This document shows, one piece after another, positions 25,927 through 33,910 of a stretch of DNA of 46,322 nucleotides. The stretch spans positions 1 through 46,322 of the forward strand of contig JAIOIU010000033.1 of assembly GCA_019912425.1 (NCBI GenBank). Reading direction: 5' to 3'. The notes beneath the pieces were generated by a model. The model made no database searches and was not told where the DNA came from. It saw only the letters and a program-made list of their open reading frames with translations. Numbering within the stretch: the first letter of the stretch is position 1; the number at the start of each line of letters is the position of its first letter. This DNA is from Candidatus Methylomirabilis tolerans. Its GTDB lineage: Bacteria > Methylomirabilota > Methylomirabilia > Methylomirabilales > Methylomirabilaceae. The translations under genes and the position numbers were made by a program.

Positions 25927-26954
25927 TTATCGTGTTGATTGAAGAAGTGGGCTTTTCTCCTCCTCTTCCGCCCGCTTTCCCTTGACTGCAATGGGCAGCA
26001 GAAATCTCACCCGTGGCTCCGTTCTGCCAGGACCGGTCCAATAGAGGTGGGCGTGGGCTCGGCGCATGTGCGGCCTAACCGACCGATCTGACGAATGGGC
26101 ACCAATCTCCCGCGCCTGTTCGATCTCCCAACGTTCAAGCGCCTTCCGGTATCCAACGCCCACATCCCATACTGTCGGCTCTCGGATGTCTCTCCATCGT
26201 TCGGGATCCTTACGGCGCATCCTGGCGTCCCTATCAGGTTTCGCGCCTGAATGGACCACTCTGATCACATCCGGATCTCCGCTCAAGTACAGCAGCAGGA
26301 TGACAGCCAGGCGTGCCAAGTCCGATCGGAATGAAGCGCTCATCTCCATTGAGATGCCAACGCTTTTCTCAGCTCGCTCTACGCCGGCAGCCTGAGCCTG
26401 CTCCAAGGCTGCGCTCACGGTCGGGGCGTCATTGTACAGGATGGCCAAGGGCACCCATCTGTGCTCATGCAGCCGCTGTAGCCGCAGCTCGAGCTTCCCT
26501 GTGCCTTCCTGCCCGGTCAGCAGATCGTAACAGGCTGAGACCACGATGGGCCCTCCGAGCCTTGCCATTCGAGGACTGGGCAGCGGCTGGGCAGCCTGAT
26601 GGCCGTCATGGGCGTCTCATCCGGCCACGGACAGTCTGAGAGGGCCTCGAATAGACAGGGCTCGATCCGCCAGACGGTCTTCGCGTCGCGGTAGGCCGCC
26701 CAGACCAGCAGATCCTCGGCCATGGCGATCTGATCCAGTGTCGAGAGGCCAGGCTGCGTGACGGCCAGCCAGTTGAGTAGTAGGCTGCCTGGGCAGACCA
26801 CTTGTGGGGGGAGACGAAAGAGGTTGAGGTGGGCAAGGAAGTGCGGAAGCTGCCGCATGGTGTCTTGAAGCCTGGGGGTAATCTCCTGGCGAACCTTGCG
26901 CCAGGCGAGTTCGGATGCAGGGAGCGAAGAACGGCTCGACATGTCGCGTATCAT
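25927..26954 (-). pseudogene. AcrVA2-family anti-CRISPR homologue, frameshifted
   Basis: Two frames form one protein of about 340 aa. The N-part (from ATG 26954, ATGA overlap with the gene before) has VVCPGSLLLNWLAV, LLVWAAYRDAKTVWRIEP and LFEALSDCPWP. The C-part has LRLQRLHEHRWVPLAILY, ARLAVILLLYLSGDPDVI, PTVWDVGVGYRKALER and the diagnostic SVRPHMRRAHAHLYWTGPG with a final VRFLLPIAV. These match my recollection of AcrVA2-like proteins found on plasmids. AcrVA2 blocks Cas12a by destroying its mRNA. One base is missing in the GGGCCC at 26548-26553, so the protein is broken unless the base is a sequencing error. It is the last gene of the 11-gene operon. Confidence 0.7.
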
Positions 26955-27397
26955 GGCTGGCTCACACCGGAGAGATCGACGCGCCACTGCTCTTCTTCGA
27001 GGTAGAAGTTGAGATTGACCGGGTATGACCGCTCCTGCACGGATCTGGGGGAGCCCTTGGTCTCGAACAGCAGGATGGCCGAAACGACGACGTGTTGAGA
27101 CGATACCGATTTGATCTGAAGACCGCGAAGGCGCTTGTCGCAGCAGGCAAGTTGCCACCGGCTGCTCTCCATCCGTTGAGCGAATGCGTCCTTCGAGATG
27201 GCGGATCGGCTCTGGCTCGTACCTTGCTCCCACATCGACCACCATTCGTGATAGCCCCAGCGTTCGATCAGCCGGTCAAAGTGGGCCCGAACGAGGTCAC
27301 CATGGGTCGCGCCCTCGGCAATGGAATGGCCTGGCAGAAAACATAGCAGCCACAGCGTCAATGTGGCGAGGATGGCGACACGTCGGTATGGGCTCAC
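26951..27397 (-). CDS. Secreted NTF2-sized protein of unknown function
   Basis: GTG at 27397 overlaps the nuclease stop (GTGA), with GGAGC upstream; the frame is open to 27424. 148 aa. Signal peptide RRVAILATLTLWLLCFLPGH then SIAEGA; the mature part (DLVRAHFDRLIERWGYHEWW, RWQLACCDKRLRGLQI, YPVNLNFYLEEEQWRVDLS) has the length and closing W-x-V-D pattern of DUF4864/NTF2-like periplasmic proteins. Its role in the operon is unknown. It is translationally coupled on both sides. Confidence 0.65.
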   Translation of the reverse strand: MSPYRRVAILATLTLWLLCFLPGHSIAEGATHGDLVRAHFDRLIERWGYHEWWSMWEQGTSQSRSAISKDAFAQRMESSRWQLACCDKRLRGLQIKSVSSQHVVVSAILLFETKGSPRSVQERSYPVNLNFYLEEEQWRVDLSGVSQP

Positions 27398-28131
27398 CGT
27401 CTTGCTCCGCAGAGCGCTTCGCACGGCACCCCATCCCCGTCACGGTCCAGGGAACTGATGCCGCACTGCGTCAGATAATACCGCGCTTCCTCGCAACTGG
27501 TCATCTGGCTGCAATACTGCTTCGCACCGCATTGCCTGGCAGATTCGCCATCTCGCGCCTCTCGCCCTAGTCTGAGCGGCGCATCAACCCCCACGGACTT
27601 CCCCCGATCGCCGTGCCGGTACTCCCAGGGTGGCACCGGGTGCGGATCGGACCACAGGCCCCGCCTGGCCTCTCTCGCCTCCTTCTCTACTGTGAGTAGC
27701 GTCGTATCCCGAAGATATTGCCGGTAGACCCACGCCATCCCCTGGCGAACCTGCTCCGCATTCACATCCGTTCCGCCAATGAAGACGCGCCCCACCACGC
27801 GCCCATAGCGGTCAACATCCCGCTGCTCGACCCGGACACTCTTGCCGAAGATCATGTCCGAGAGCGACTGTTTGGAGCGCTGACCGAAGGCCTGCGACTT
27901 CTCGGGCGCATCGATCTCGGCCAGGCGCACCTTGATCTGCTTGTGGCCCCCCATGAGCACGGTGATCGTGTCGCCGTCGGAGACGCCCACGACACGGCCT
28001 TCGTACACCGAGTCTGCATGGGCTTGGAACACAAGGAGCCAAGAGAACAGCGCCAAGCAGAGCGCGAACCGGAATGAATGGGAGGCGGAAACGGTGCCGG
28101 ATCCCGATCTAGTAATGGTGACTGCCGCCAA
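27394..28131 (-). CDS. Secreted staphylococcal-nuclease-like protein with excalibur domain
   Basis: TTG start at 28131 with AAAGGA upstream; 245 aa. Signal peptide about 20-40 (FRFALCLALFSWLLVFQAHA). SNase domain 41-160: VVGVSDGDTITVLM, VRLAEIDAPEKSQAFG, RDVDRYGRVVGRVFI, MAWVYRQY, with the catalytic Asp, Arg and Glu in place. The C-terminal excalibur calcium-binding domain (about 200-241) has CSQMTSCEEARYYLTQCG and the DRDGDGVPCEALC loop. It would degrade or nick nucleic acid in the periplasm or outside the cell. Plasmid-borne SNases of this kind are common, but here it is encoded in an operon with membrane ATPases and an HU protein. Confidence 0.9.
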   Translation of the reverse strand: MAAVTITRSGSGTVSASHSFRFALCLALFSWLLVFQAHADSVYEGRVVGVSDGDTITVLMGGHKQIKVRLAEIDAPEKSQAFGQRSKQSLSDMIFGKSVRVEQRDVDRYGRVVGRVFIGGTDVNAEQVRQGMAWVYRQYLRDTTLLTVEKEAREARRGLWSDPHPVPPWEYRHGDRGKSVGVDAPLRLGREARDGESARQCGAKQYCSQMTSCEEARYYLTQCGISSLDRDGDGVPCEALCGARR

Positions 28132-28147
28132 GGTTCCTTTGTCCCCT

Positions 28148-28423
28148 CTAGCGGCTTACCGCATCCTTGAGGGCCTTGCCCGGCTTGAAGCGGGGTACCT
28201 GGGACGCCTTGATCTCGATCGGCTCTCCAGTCTGGGGGTTACGGCCGGTCCGGGCGGCTCGGCTCGCCACACTGAAGGTGCCGAATCCCGCTATCGTCAC
28301 ACTCTGTCCCGCCCTTAAGCTGTTGGTGATGCTGTCGATGCAGCTACGAAGCGCGGTTTCAGCGACTGCCTTACTGATGCCGGCATCCTTGGCGATCTGT
28401 TCCGCAATCTCAGTCTTAGTCAT
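28148..28423 (-). CDS. HU/IHF-family DNA-binding protein
   Basis: 91 aa, full length, with a strong AGGAGGAGG ribosome site. It opens MTKTEIAEQIAKDAGISKAV; the DNA-contact arm reads RTGRNPQTGEPIEI with the intercalating Pro. It bends and compacts DNA. Encoded in the large minus-strand operon, it may help organise the plasmid or a nucleoprotein substrate of the neighbouring ATPases; the latter is inference. Confidence 0.95.
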   Translation of the reverse strand: MTKTEIAEQIAKDAGISKAVAETALRSCIDSITNSLRAGQSVTIAGFGTFSVASRAARTGRNPQTGEPIEIKASQVPRFKPGKALKDAVSR

Positions 28424-28462
28424 GTCCTCCTCCTGTTGTGATAGTGAATGCGACGACCTCGA

Positions 28463-28672
28463 TCAGGCTGGACGATGGGGCCTCGCACGATGCAGCGAGC
28501 AATGATCGAAGGCTTCCTCTTTGGCAGGCAAGCGGAGGCACGCATCACAAGCATCTCTGACCCTGAGACAGGCGCCGTCCTTCAGCATGATGTGCACGTG
28601 GCCATCCTCCCCCATAAACGACTTCAGGACCTTCGCTCGTACCCCTTTCAGCACGCTCGGATCAATAGCCAC
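28463..28672 (-). CDS. Small cysteine-containing protein of unknown function (69 aa)
   Basis: GTG at 28672 with GGGAGG upstream, 2 bases from the stop of the TolC-like gene. The sequence (AIDPSVLKGVRAKVLKSFMG, HIMLKDGACLRVRDACDACL) has a CxxxxxACDAC pattern that may bind a metal. No family is recognised. Confidence 0.5.
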   Translation of the reverse strand: MAIDPSVLKGVRAKVLKSFMGEDGHVHIMLKDGACLRVRDACDACLRLPAKEEAFDHCSLHRARPHRPA

Positions 28673-28674
28673 TC

Positions 28675-29601
28675 TTACCTCCCCAGTGCGGGAAACTCGT
28701 ACGGCTCTCCCAGCAACCCAGCAATTCGACTCTCGATCACTCGGACCTTGTTCCGCGCCTCTACCGCACGCAGGCGCGTCTCGATGAGACCCTTCTGGGC
28801 TGAAGCCACGTCGATCTGGTCCGCCTCCTGGATAGAGAAGGCGACCTTCGCCTTCTCATGACGCAACTCAGCCAGCCGAACGTCGGCCTCAGTGGCTTGA
28901 GTGGACAAGATCGTCACTTCTCTTTCGTTATAGAGGGTCCGCAGCTCCTTGAGCTTGTCCTGGACCATCTTCGAGAATTCCACCTCGCGCCGTTCCGCTT
29001 CTAGCGATGAGGGGGATCCCCGAGGCAGCAGCTCTGCGAGGGGGATAGAAGCCGTGAGGCTCAGGCCGGCGTGCAGGCCGCCTGAGATCGCACCCCCAGT
29101 ATCGGCGGGCAGCAGCGTATCACGGGCAGACAGCCCTGTCGAGGCCGATAGCCTGATCCGGTTCAGCAGGCTCGACTTGAGCCTCGCCTCCTCGGCCTCC
29201 AGTTTCTTCATCCGCACCTCGTAATTATTCAAAAGCTTCGCCTCTAGCTCACCAAGAGAAGGATAGGGATAGCGAGGCATGCCCTCCGTCACAAGGTCCA
29301 TCGGCCCGGGCTCAGGGGGAGATGTGGACCCACCCTGCCTTACCTCATCGGCGCCAAGGGCGGCGGGCGCCATGGCGAAGCAGAGCGCCACAGCCACTCG
29401 GATGCACGCTCTACTGATCCGGTGTTTAAAGACCGCCAGCTCTTCCGATGCGTGCTCCATGAGCATCCAAGGCGCCAACGGGCAGTCATCGCGAGCAACC
29501 TCCTCCGGCCCGCCACAGGGGCACTGACCGACCACCTTTTGCAGACGCGCCCAGGCCTTCGCGTCCCACTCCGGGCTCAGCCCCGCTGGCACCCATCCCA
29601 T
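28675..29601 (-). CDS. TolC/outer-membrane-efflux-like coiled-coil protein
   Basis: ATG at 29601 with a weak GGGGGA site; 308 aa. The first 48 residues hold a Cys pair (GQCPCGGPEEVARDDC) and then a signal-peptide-like stretch (RVAVALCFAMAPAALGADE) near 68-86, so a shorter start at about residue 46 or 48 is possible. The mature protein is mostly long helices: YPSLGELEAKLLNNYEVRMK, LKELRTLYNEREVTIL and AELRHEKAKVAFSIQEADQI with a later RVIESRIAGLLGEP. This is the helical-barrel pattern of TolC proteins, but it is only about two-thirds of a TolC and has one repeat clearly. It may pair with the HlyD-like domain encoded by 30080-31738. Confidence 0.6.
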   Translation of the reverse strand: MGWVPAGLSPEWDAKAWARLQKVVGQCPCGGPEEVARDDCPLAPWMLMEHASEELAVFKHRISRACIRVAVALCFAMAPAALGADEVRQGGSTSPPEPGPMDLVTEGMPRYPYPSLGELEAKLLNNYEVRMKKLEAEEARLKSSLLNRIRLSASTGLSARDTLLPADTGGAISGGLHAGLSLTASIPLAELLPRGSPSSLEAERREVEFSKMVQDKLKELRTLYNEREVTILSTQATEADVRLAELRHEKAKVAFSIQEADQIDVASAQKGLIETRLRAVEARNKVRVIESRIAGLLGEPYEFPALGR

Positions 29602-29609
29602 GGTGATAC

Positions 29610-30083
29610 TTATTCCCCCATGATCAAAATACTCTCTGGCGCCTCCAGCTCGGCCAGGTCCAGGATCATGCTGGAAGCCCTAGGCTTCTTTTCAAGAAGA
29701 ACACGATCCGTCGTAAGCATCGGACACCCCAGGCTTTCAGCCAACGCGACCGAGATCGCGCGAGTAAGCCCTATGCCGTATGCCTCGGCAGTAGTCACAG
29801 CCCTTCGCATGAGATCCCATGAGAGTGGGTGGATGTCCAGATGCAACCCCTCAAGCTGCGTGAGCACCTCCGTCACGTCGGCGTCAGTGAAACGAGGATA
29901 GGCGCGAAGGATAATCGTCGCCTCCAACAGCGCGACATCATGCACGACCAGACGGCATCGCCCGGCGGCGTGATGCTGCCGGATGAAGCGCGCTTGCGAA
30001 CGACCCTCCCCATTGGCAAACCATACCAGGAGAACCGAGGCATCCAAAACATAGGCCTCATGAGGTGCCAGCGCTGCGCTCAT
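29610..30083 (-). CDS. PIN-domain protein
   Basis: 157 aa, ATGA overlap with the preceding gene and GGGAGGGGAG in front. PIN ribonuclease fold: YVLDASVLLVWF with Asp14, VALLEATIIL with Glu54, and CPMLTTDRVLL with Asp126. The acid usually found in the Y-D-A-x-Y/x-A-L-A-E helix is missing: the matching segment reads GLTRAISVALAES with Arg108. No antitoxin gene is adjacent; its partners are the membrane operon genes. Reduced or altered catalysis is possible. Confidence 0.75.
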   Translation of the reverse strand: MSAALAPHEAYVLDASVLLVWFANGEGRSQARFIRQHHAAGRCRLVVHDVALLEATIILRAYPRFTDADVTEVLTQLEGLHLDIHPLSWDLMRRAVTTAEAYGIGLTRAISVALAESLGCPMLTTDRVLLEKKPRASSMILDLAELEAPESILIMGE

Positions 30084-31738
30084 CTCCCCTCCCTTCTCTC
30101 CTCGGCCGGACGATCATTCGATCCGGTCCTCAACGCCAGGTGGACCTTGATGAACTGGTCCTGCGGGACCTCCCAACGACCGACGATTTCCCCGGAGACT
30201 GGCGCCAAGACCTCCCGCTCCTTCCGCTTCTGCTCTAGCCGCTCCTCGATGTGCCGTAGCCTCCGCCGATGTTCCAGCCCAGTGGCGGCCACCTGGTGGA
30301 TCATCCTCTCCCGCTTCAGGACAAGGTCCTGGCTTTTCGCCTGGGCCTTCTCTCTCGCAAGTCTGGCCGCTTTCAGCTCTTTTGGAAAGAATGCCGCCGC
30401 ACGCTGAAAGTGAGCCGTCTCTTGCTCACTTCGCTCTAACTCCTCCCTAGCCTTGTAGATCTCCGCATCCACTTCTTGTAAGGCGAGCCGACTAAGTTGC
30501 GCATTCGTCGCCCCCTGCTCTTTTTCCGCCCGAATATCGGTCATCAGGCTTTGGATCTCCGATCCGTCGTCTCGCAGTGCAAGCAGATCCCCTTTGGCGA
30601 CCCGATCGCCTACTCTGACCTTAACGGCGTCAAGGCTTGCCGCTCGAAAGGTCAGCGCCATGACTGATCCGGCATCGCCGCTGCCCCCAGCGCGCGCTGG
30701 TGGGCCGTCAAGGTACTTGATCAGGACCTCGCCTTCAGCTATTGGGGCCGCCCGCACGGCATCCAATTCGCCCAGCGTCGCATACTCCAACCGCAGCTTG
30801 CCATCGCCCCATCGTACGGTGGCAAATCGATCGGGGCTCGCAGCAAAGTGAGCACCGAGAAAAGCAGGGTCAGCCGCCTGCAACTCGCCAAATAGATAGG
30901 CCCGCCTGCCGTGGAGAAGCCCTTCCAGATCCCAGAGCGTCCGCCCGGCCATACGGATCCTCTCGACGCTCACCGAGCGAGCCTCTTTAGACCTCACCCA
31001 GACGCGGTGAGGCTTTAGGTGAGCCCCGTCCTCCTCGGAAAGGAGACGGGGCCGCTCCTTATGGTTAATGAGGAGGGCCGTGTTACTAGGGGCTCCGATA
31101 ACGTCGTAGACTCCAGAGACTTTCTCTCCGGAGAGCGCATCGGTGGCGGCAACTACGACCTCGACTTCGTTGGTCTCATCAAGGGCGCGGAAGTCCTGTA
31201 CCGCACTCTGGATGTCTCCTAGTACCAGGTGAAGCGACCGCTTGAGGCCGGCGCTGGCTACTGGGTATAGGAGCAGGAGCACGACAATCATGGCGCACAG
31301 CAGGATATACTCGCCCTTACCGGCCACCGCGATTCGGTACCGCTCATTCAAAAAAAGAACAGCTCTCAGGCGCCCAGGCCAGAAGAGATCTACACCCATG
31401 ACATTGACCTGATCGAGGAGGATGTGCGAGGCATAGCCTAAGAGGAGCGCCAAGGAAATGCCGCGATACCCGAGCAGGTAGAGTGGCAAGATGAGCAAAG
31501 CGAAAAGCAGAAGGCCTAGCAGGCTGTGGGTAAGAGTTCGGTGGCCCACCAGCCGATTGATCCGCCGTGCGATGGGGAAGAACGGCCGACCGATCCCGGA
31601 GGTGGGAATGTCAATGTCAGGCAGCAACGAGCCGAACCCGGCGACGGCCAGGTGCTCGATGCGTGGCGCGGTATTCGCGGAAGCTACCGACACAAACCAA
31701 CACACCGCGCTAAAGGCGATATGGGTAGAGGCCGTCAT
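30080..31738 (-). CDS. DUF457 (YdjM-like) membrane domain fused to HlyD-like adaptor
   Basis: 552 aa, ATGA overlap with the AAA gene. The N-terminus is a PF04307-type membrane-bound metal-dependent-hydrolase domain: LLPDIDIPTSG (Asp41, Asp43), GHRTLTHSLLG (His66, His71), ASHILLDQVNVMGVDLFWP (His105, Asp109), with four or so membrane segments to about residue 162. A periplasmic-looking region of mixed fold follows. Then comes a membrane-fusion-protein arrangement: half-lipoyl VKVRVGDRVAKGDLLALRD (372-390), a 115-residue helical hairpin (393-508), and the second half-lipoyl VLAPVSGEIVGRWEVPQD (510-527). I know of no standard family with this fusion. It could connect an inner-membrane machine to the TolC-like protein encoded downstream. 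Confidence 0.8.
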   Translation of the reverse strand: MTASTHIAFSAVCWFVSVASANTAPRIEHLAVAGFGSLLPDIDIPTSGIGRPFFPIARRINRLVGHRTLTHSLLGLLLFALLILPLYLLGYRGISLALLLGYASHILLDQVNVMGVDLFWPGRLRAVLFLNERYRIAVAGKGEYILLCAMIVVLLLLYPVASAGLKRSLHLVLGDIQSAVQDFRALDETNEVEVVVAATDALSGEKVSGVYDVIGAPSNTALLINHKERPRLLSEEDGAHLKPHRVWVRSKEARSVSVERIRMAGRTLWDLEGLLHGRRAYLFGELQAADPAFLGAHFAASPDRFATVRWGDGKLRLEYATLGELDAVRAAPIAEGEVLIKYLDGPPARAGGSGDAGSVMALTFRAASLDAVKVRVGDRVAKGDLLALRDDGSEIQSLMTDIRAEKEQGATNAQLSRLALQEVDAEIYKAREELERSEQETAHFQRAAAFFPKELKAARLAREKAQAKSQDLVLKRERMIHQVAATGLEHRRRLRHIEERLEQKRKEREVLAPVSGEIVGRWEVPQDQFIKVHLALRTGSNDRPAEERREGR

Positions 31739-32676
31739 ATTCGATTGGCCTTTCTCACAAACATCCCCACGAGCACCATTATGAGCATCATCACCGCCCC
31801 GATGATAAAGTTATCTCGATCGCCGATCCCCCTCGCCGCATAGCGAAGCGCGCCGAAGGCTAAGAACAGGAGCAGGAACGCCCAACTGGTGGCCACATAT
31901 CGCGCCTGCGTCCCCAGGTCGAGCTCGCGAATGCCCTGACGATCGATTCTCTTCTCCAGGCTGTGATCGGCCAGGATGTCCTTCACCGCCTTTGGATTCC
32001 CCCCGGAGGCATGGTAGATGCTGCGGCGGTAGTGCTCTGGGTCCTGCGTCGCGATGGGAACCAGGGTCAGGCATGCATCGATGAGCTGATAGGTTTCCTC
32101 TCGGATAAGCGGGAGAACCTCCACCCTGGCCGGAATACGATCGAGGAAGGTCTTCAGGGACTTAGCGTGTGGATCCGATGTTGCGACGACAAGCGTGGCC
32201 ACATTGATCAGTTGATGGAACCATCCTTCGGTTGTCGGGACAAGCCGGTCGAGGTGGTCGAGCAGGAGAAGGCACCGCTGTCCTTGGAGCGAGGTGACCA
32301 CGGCCCTGGCCAGGTCAGCCGCCGCAAGGCCCCTTGCTTTAGGTAGAAGCGTCCGCCACGTCATGCGGGTGGTCGCCGTATCCGAGAGGTACGGGTGCTT
32401 GAAAAGTCGATGCTCGTGGAGCTGCTCAGCTAGCGCCAACATCATCGGCTTCAGATTACGCGACTCCTCGACAAGAAGGACCCTCACCTCCCCGCCCTCC
32501 TTGAGGCCACGGTAGAGCCGTTCCATGAGGGCCGACTTGCCGATCCCCTTTGCGCCGGTAATAAGGGTATGACGCCCCTTCAGGGCTAGCCCCCAGAGCG
32601 TCGCCAGTAGATCCGCCCGCCCGAGAAAGATTGGCTCGAAGGTTTCCCGTGTGGAGTTTACGACCGGCCTATCCAT
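31735..32676 (-). CDS. Membrane-anchored AAA ATPase (Orc1/Cdc6-like AAA_16 type)
   Basis: 313 aa, overlapping the HerA-like gene by 8 bases. Walker A GAKGIGKS at 41-48, Walker B LLLLDHLD at 136-143, a sensor-1 segment LVVATS, and a small C-terminal lid. Two transmembrane segments end the protein (about 262-279 and 289-307), so the ATPase sits on the cytoplasmic side of the inner membrane. The opening EPIFLGRADLLATLWG is the usual AAA_16 start. It probably energises or gates the complex encoded by this operon. Confidence 0.85.
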   Translation of the reverse strand: MDRPVVNSTRETFEPIFLGRADLLATLWGLALKGRHTLITGAKGIGKSALMERLYRGLKEGGEVRVLLVEESRNLKPMMLALAEQLHEHRLFKHPYLSDTATTRMTWRTLLPKARGLAAADLARAVVTSLQGQRCLLLLDHLDRLVPTTEGWFHQLINVATLVVATSDPHAKSLKTFLDRIPARVEVLPLIREETYQLIDACLTLVPIATQDPEHYRRSIYHASGGNPKAVKDILADHSLEKRIDRQGIRELDLGTQARYVATSWAFLLLFLAFGALRYAARGIGDRDNFIIGAVMMLIMVLVGMFVRKANRI

Positions 32677-33910
32677 CGCCTACCCTCGCCGCGTACGGCC
32701 GAACCCGCACTACGGTGTAGGCCTCCTCGTCCCCGAAGTTGATCAGCCCAACGCCGGGCTCGAGAAGGCTGGAGAGCTGATCGCGCTCAGCCAGGAAACG
32801 CCTGGCGGTAGGAGGGATCTCGATCTTGTCGGTCTTCAGGATCAGCTTCGCGAAGCAGTTCATCATAATGTCCCGGCTGAGGTGGGCGGACGATGTCGCC
32901 GCCACGATCAGCCCCAACCCGAACTTCCTCCCTTCGGAGGCAATCCGGTTCAGGATGGCGTGAGGAGCCTCGCGCCTGGCCGGCATCATAAGCTTTGTCT
33001 CGTCCACCACCAGAAAGAGCCGATGCGTTCCCTGGGAACCGCGCATCTGGAGACGTCTCAGAAGCTGCCTGCAGAGGGTATCTGCCGCGAGGTACTGCAG
33101 ACCAGGGGGGAGCTTGCTCAGATCGATCCGGGTCGTACCTCGCTCCCTGATCGGCACCTGCGGCTTCGAAAAGATCCCGTAGGAGAAGGCCGGACCGAGC
33201 TTCGTCTTCACCGCCTCGGGCCGTCGATCTTTCCCTGCCGCCTCGGCCAGCCGGTCCAGCGCACTTTCCAGGTCCCGGAACGTGGGAGGCTCTCGCCGCC
33301 ACGATTCGTGATCCTCTTGGACGATTCCCGTATTTTTGTAGACCTCGCCCAGCGCCCGATCCAGGAGGGCAAGCTGATTCCCGCCCATCGGCGCGAAGGT
33401 TTCCTTCAGACTTTGAAGCACCAAAAAGCGTTGAGGATCAGGCCCCCCGCCCGCCGGATCGAGATCGACGACCAAAGGGTTTACCCCATATTCACTCGTC
33501 ATGGAGATGGGGTAGCTTTCTGCCTTTTCGATCAGCAGATCCCCGTGAAAGTCAATGGCAACGACCCCAAAGTCGCGACGAGAAAGTTCCAGCATCGCCG
33601 CCCTGATCGTCTGCGTTTTCCCCGCCCCCGATCCACCCAGGATCAGGAGGTGCGGATTCGCCAGGACGCCAGGGTTCCATCGGACGACCTCCCCGGTTTC
33701 CACTTCATCCCCTAGCGCTATACCATGTTCGCTTGAGGCCTCCGGGTTACAAGGTCCATGCGGTTTCGAGTGTGGTGTCCCGGCCCCTAGGACTAAGGAC
33801 GGCCCGTCGAGTGCCCGGCGTAGCCTGGCCTTATGCTTCAGCAATCTGATTTGGGCATAGCCCAACAGTAGAAGCAGTGCTGATCCTAGAAGCAGGAGTC
33901 CTAGTCCCAT
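32669..33910 (-). CDS. HerA/TraD-like membrane ATPase (DUF87/coupling-protein-like)
   Basis: The ATG at 33910 was chosen because GGAG precedes it and the gene then overlaps the STAS gene by 10 bases; the frame is open to 33943. 413 aa. A membrane anchor is at 1-20 (MGLGLLLLGSALLLLLGYA). The HerA/VirD4-type P-loop is GGSGAGKT (92-99), followed by VVAIDFHGDLL; Walker B is HRLFLVVDETKLMMP, with a downstream LIVAATSSAHLSRDIMMN sensor/arginine region. Such ATPases pump DNA (HerA, FtsK) or couple substrates to secretion (VirD4/TraD). No relaxase or type IV secretion genes are present, so its partners are probably the other membrane proteins of this operon. Confidence 0.85.
   Translation of the reverse strand: MGLGLLLLGSALLLLLGYAQIRLLKHKARLRRALDGPSLVLGAGTPHSKPHGPCNPEASSEHGIALGDEVETGEVVRWNPGVLANPHLLILGGSGAGKTQTIRAAMLELSRRDFGVVAIDFHGDLLIEKAESYPISMTSEYGVNPLVVDLDPAGGGPDPQRFLVLQSLKETFAPMGGNQLALLDRALGEVYKNTGIVQEDHESWRREPPTFRDLESALDRLAEAAGKDRRPEAVKTKLGPAFSYGIFSKPQVPIRERGTTRIDLSKLPPGLQYLAADTLCRQLLRRLQMRGSQGTHRLFLVVDETKLMMPARREAPHAILNRIASEGRKFGLGLIVAATSSAHLSRDIMMNCFAKLILKTDKIEIPPTARRFLAERDQLSSLLEPGVGLINFGDEEAYTVVRVRPYAARVGDG

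Noticed and set aside
32651-33715. Plus-strand open frame of 354 codons
   Set aside because: It lies opposite the HerA-like ATPase with clear Walker motifs and has no family features or ribosome site.
32669-33910. Standard conjugative coupling protein (VirD4/TraD)
   Set aside because: No relaxase, VirB4 or other type IV secretion genes are present on the closed circle; the HerA-like operon partners differ.
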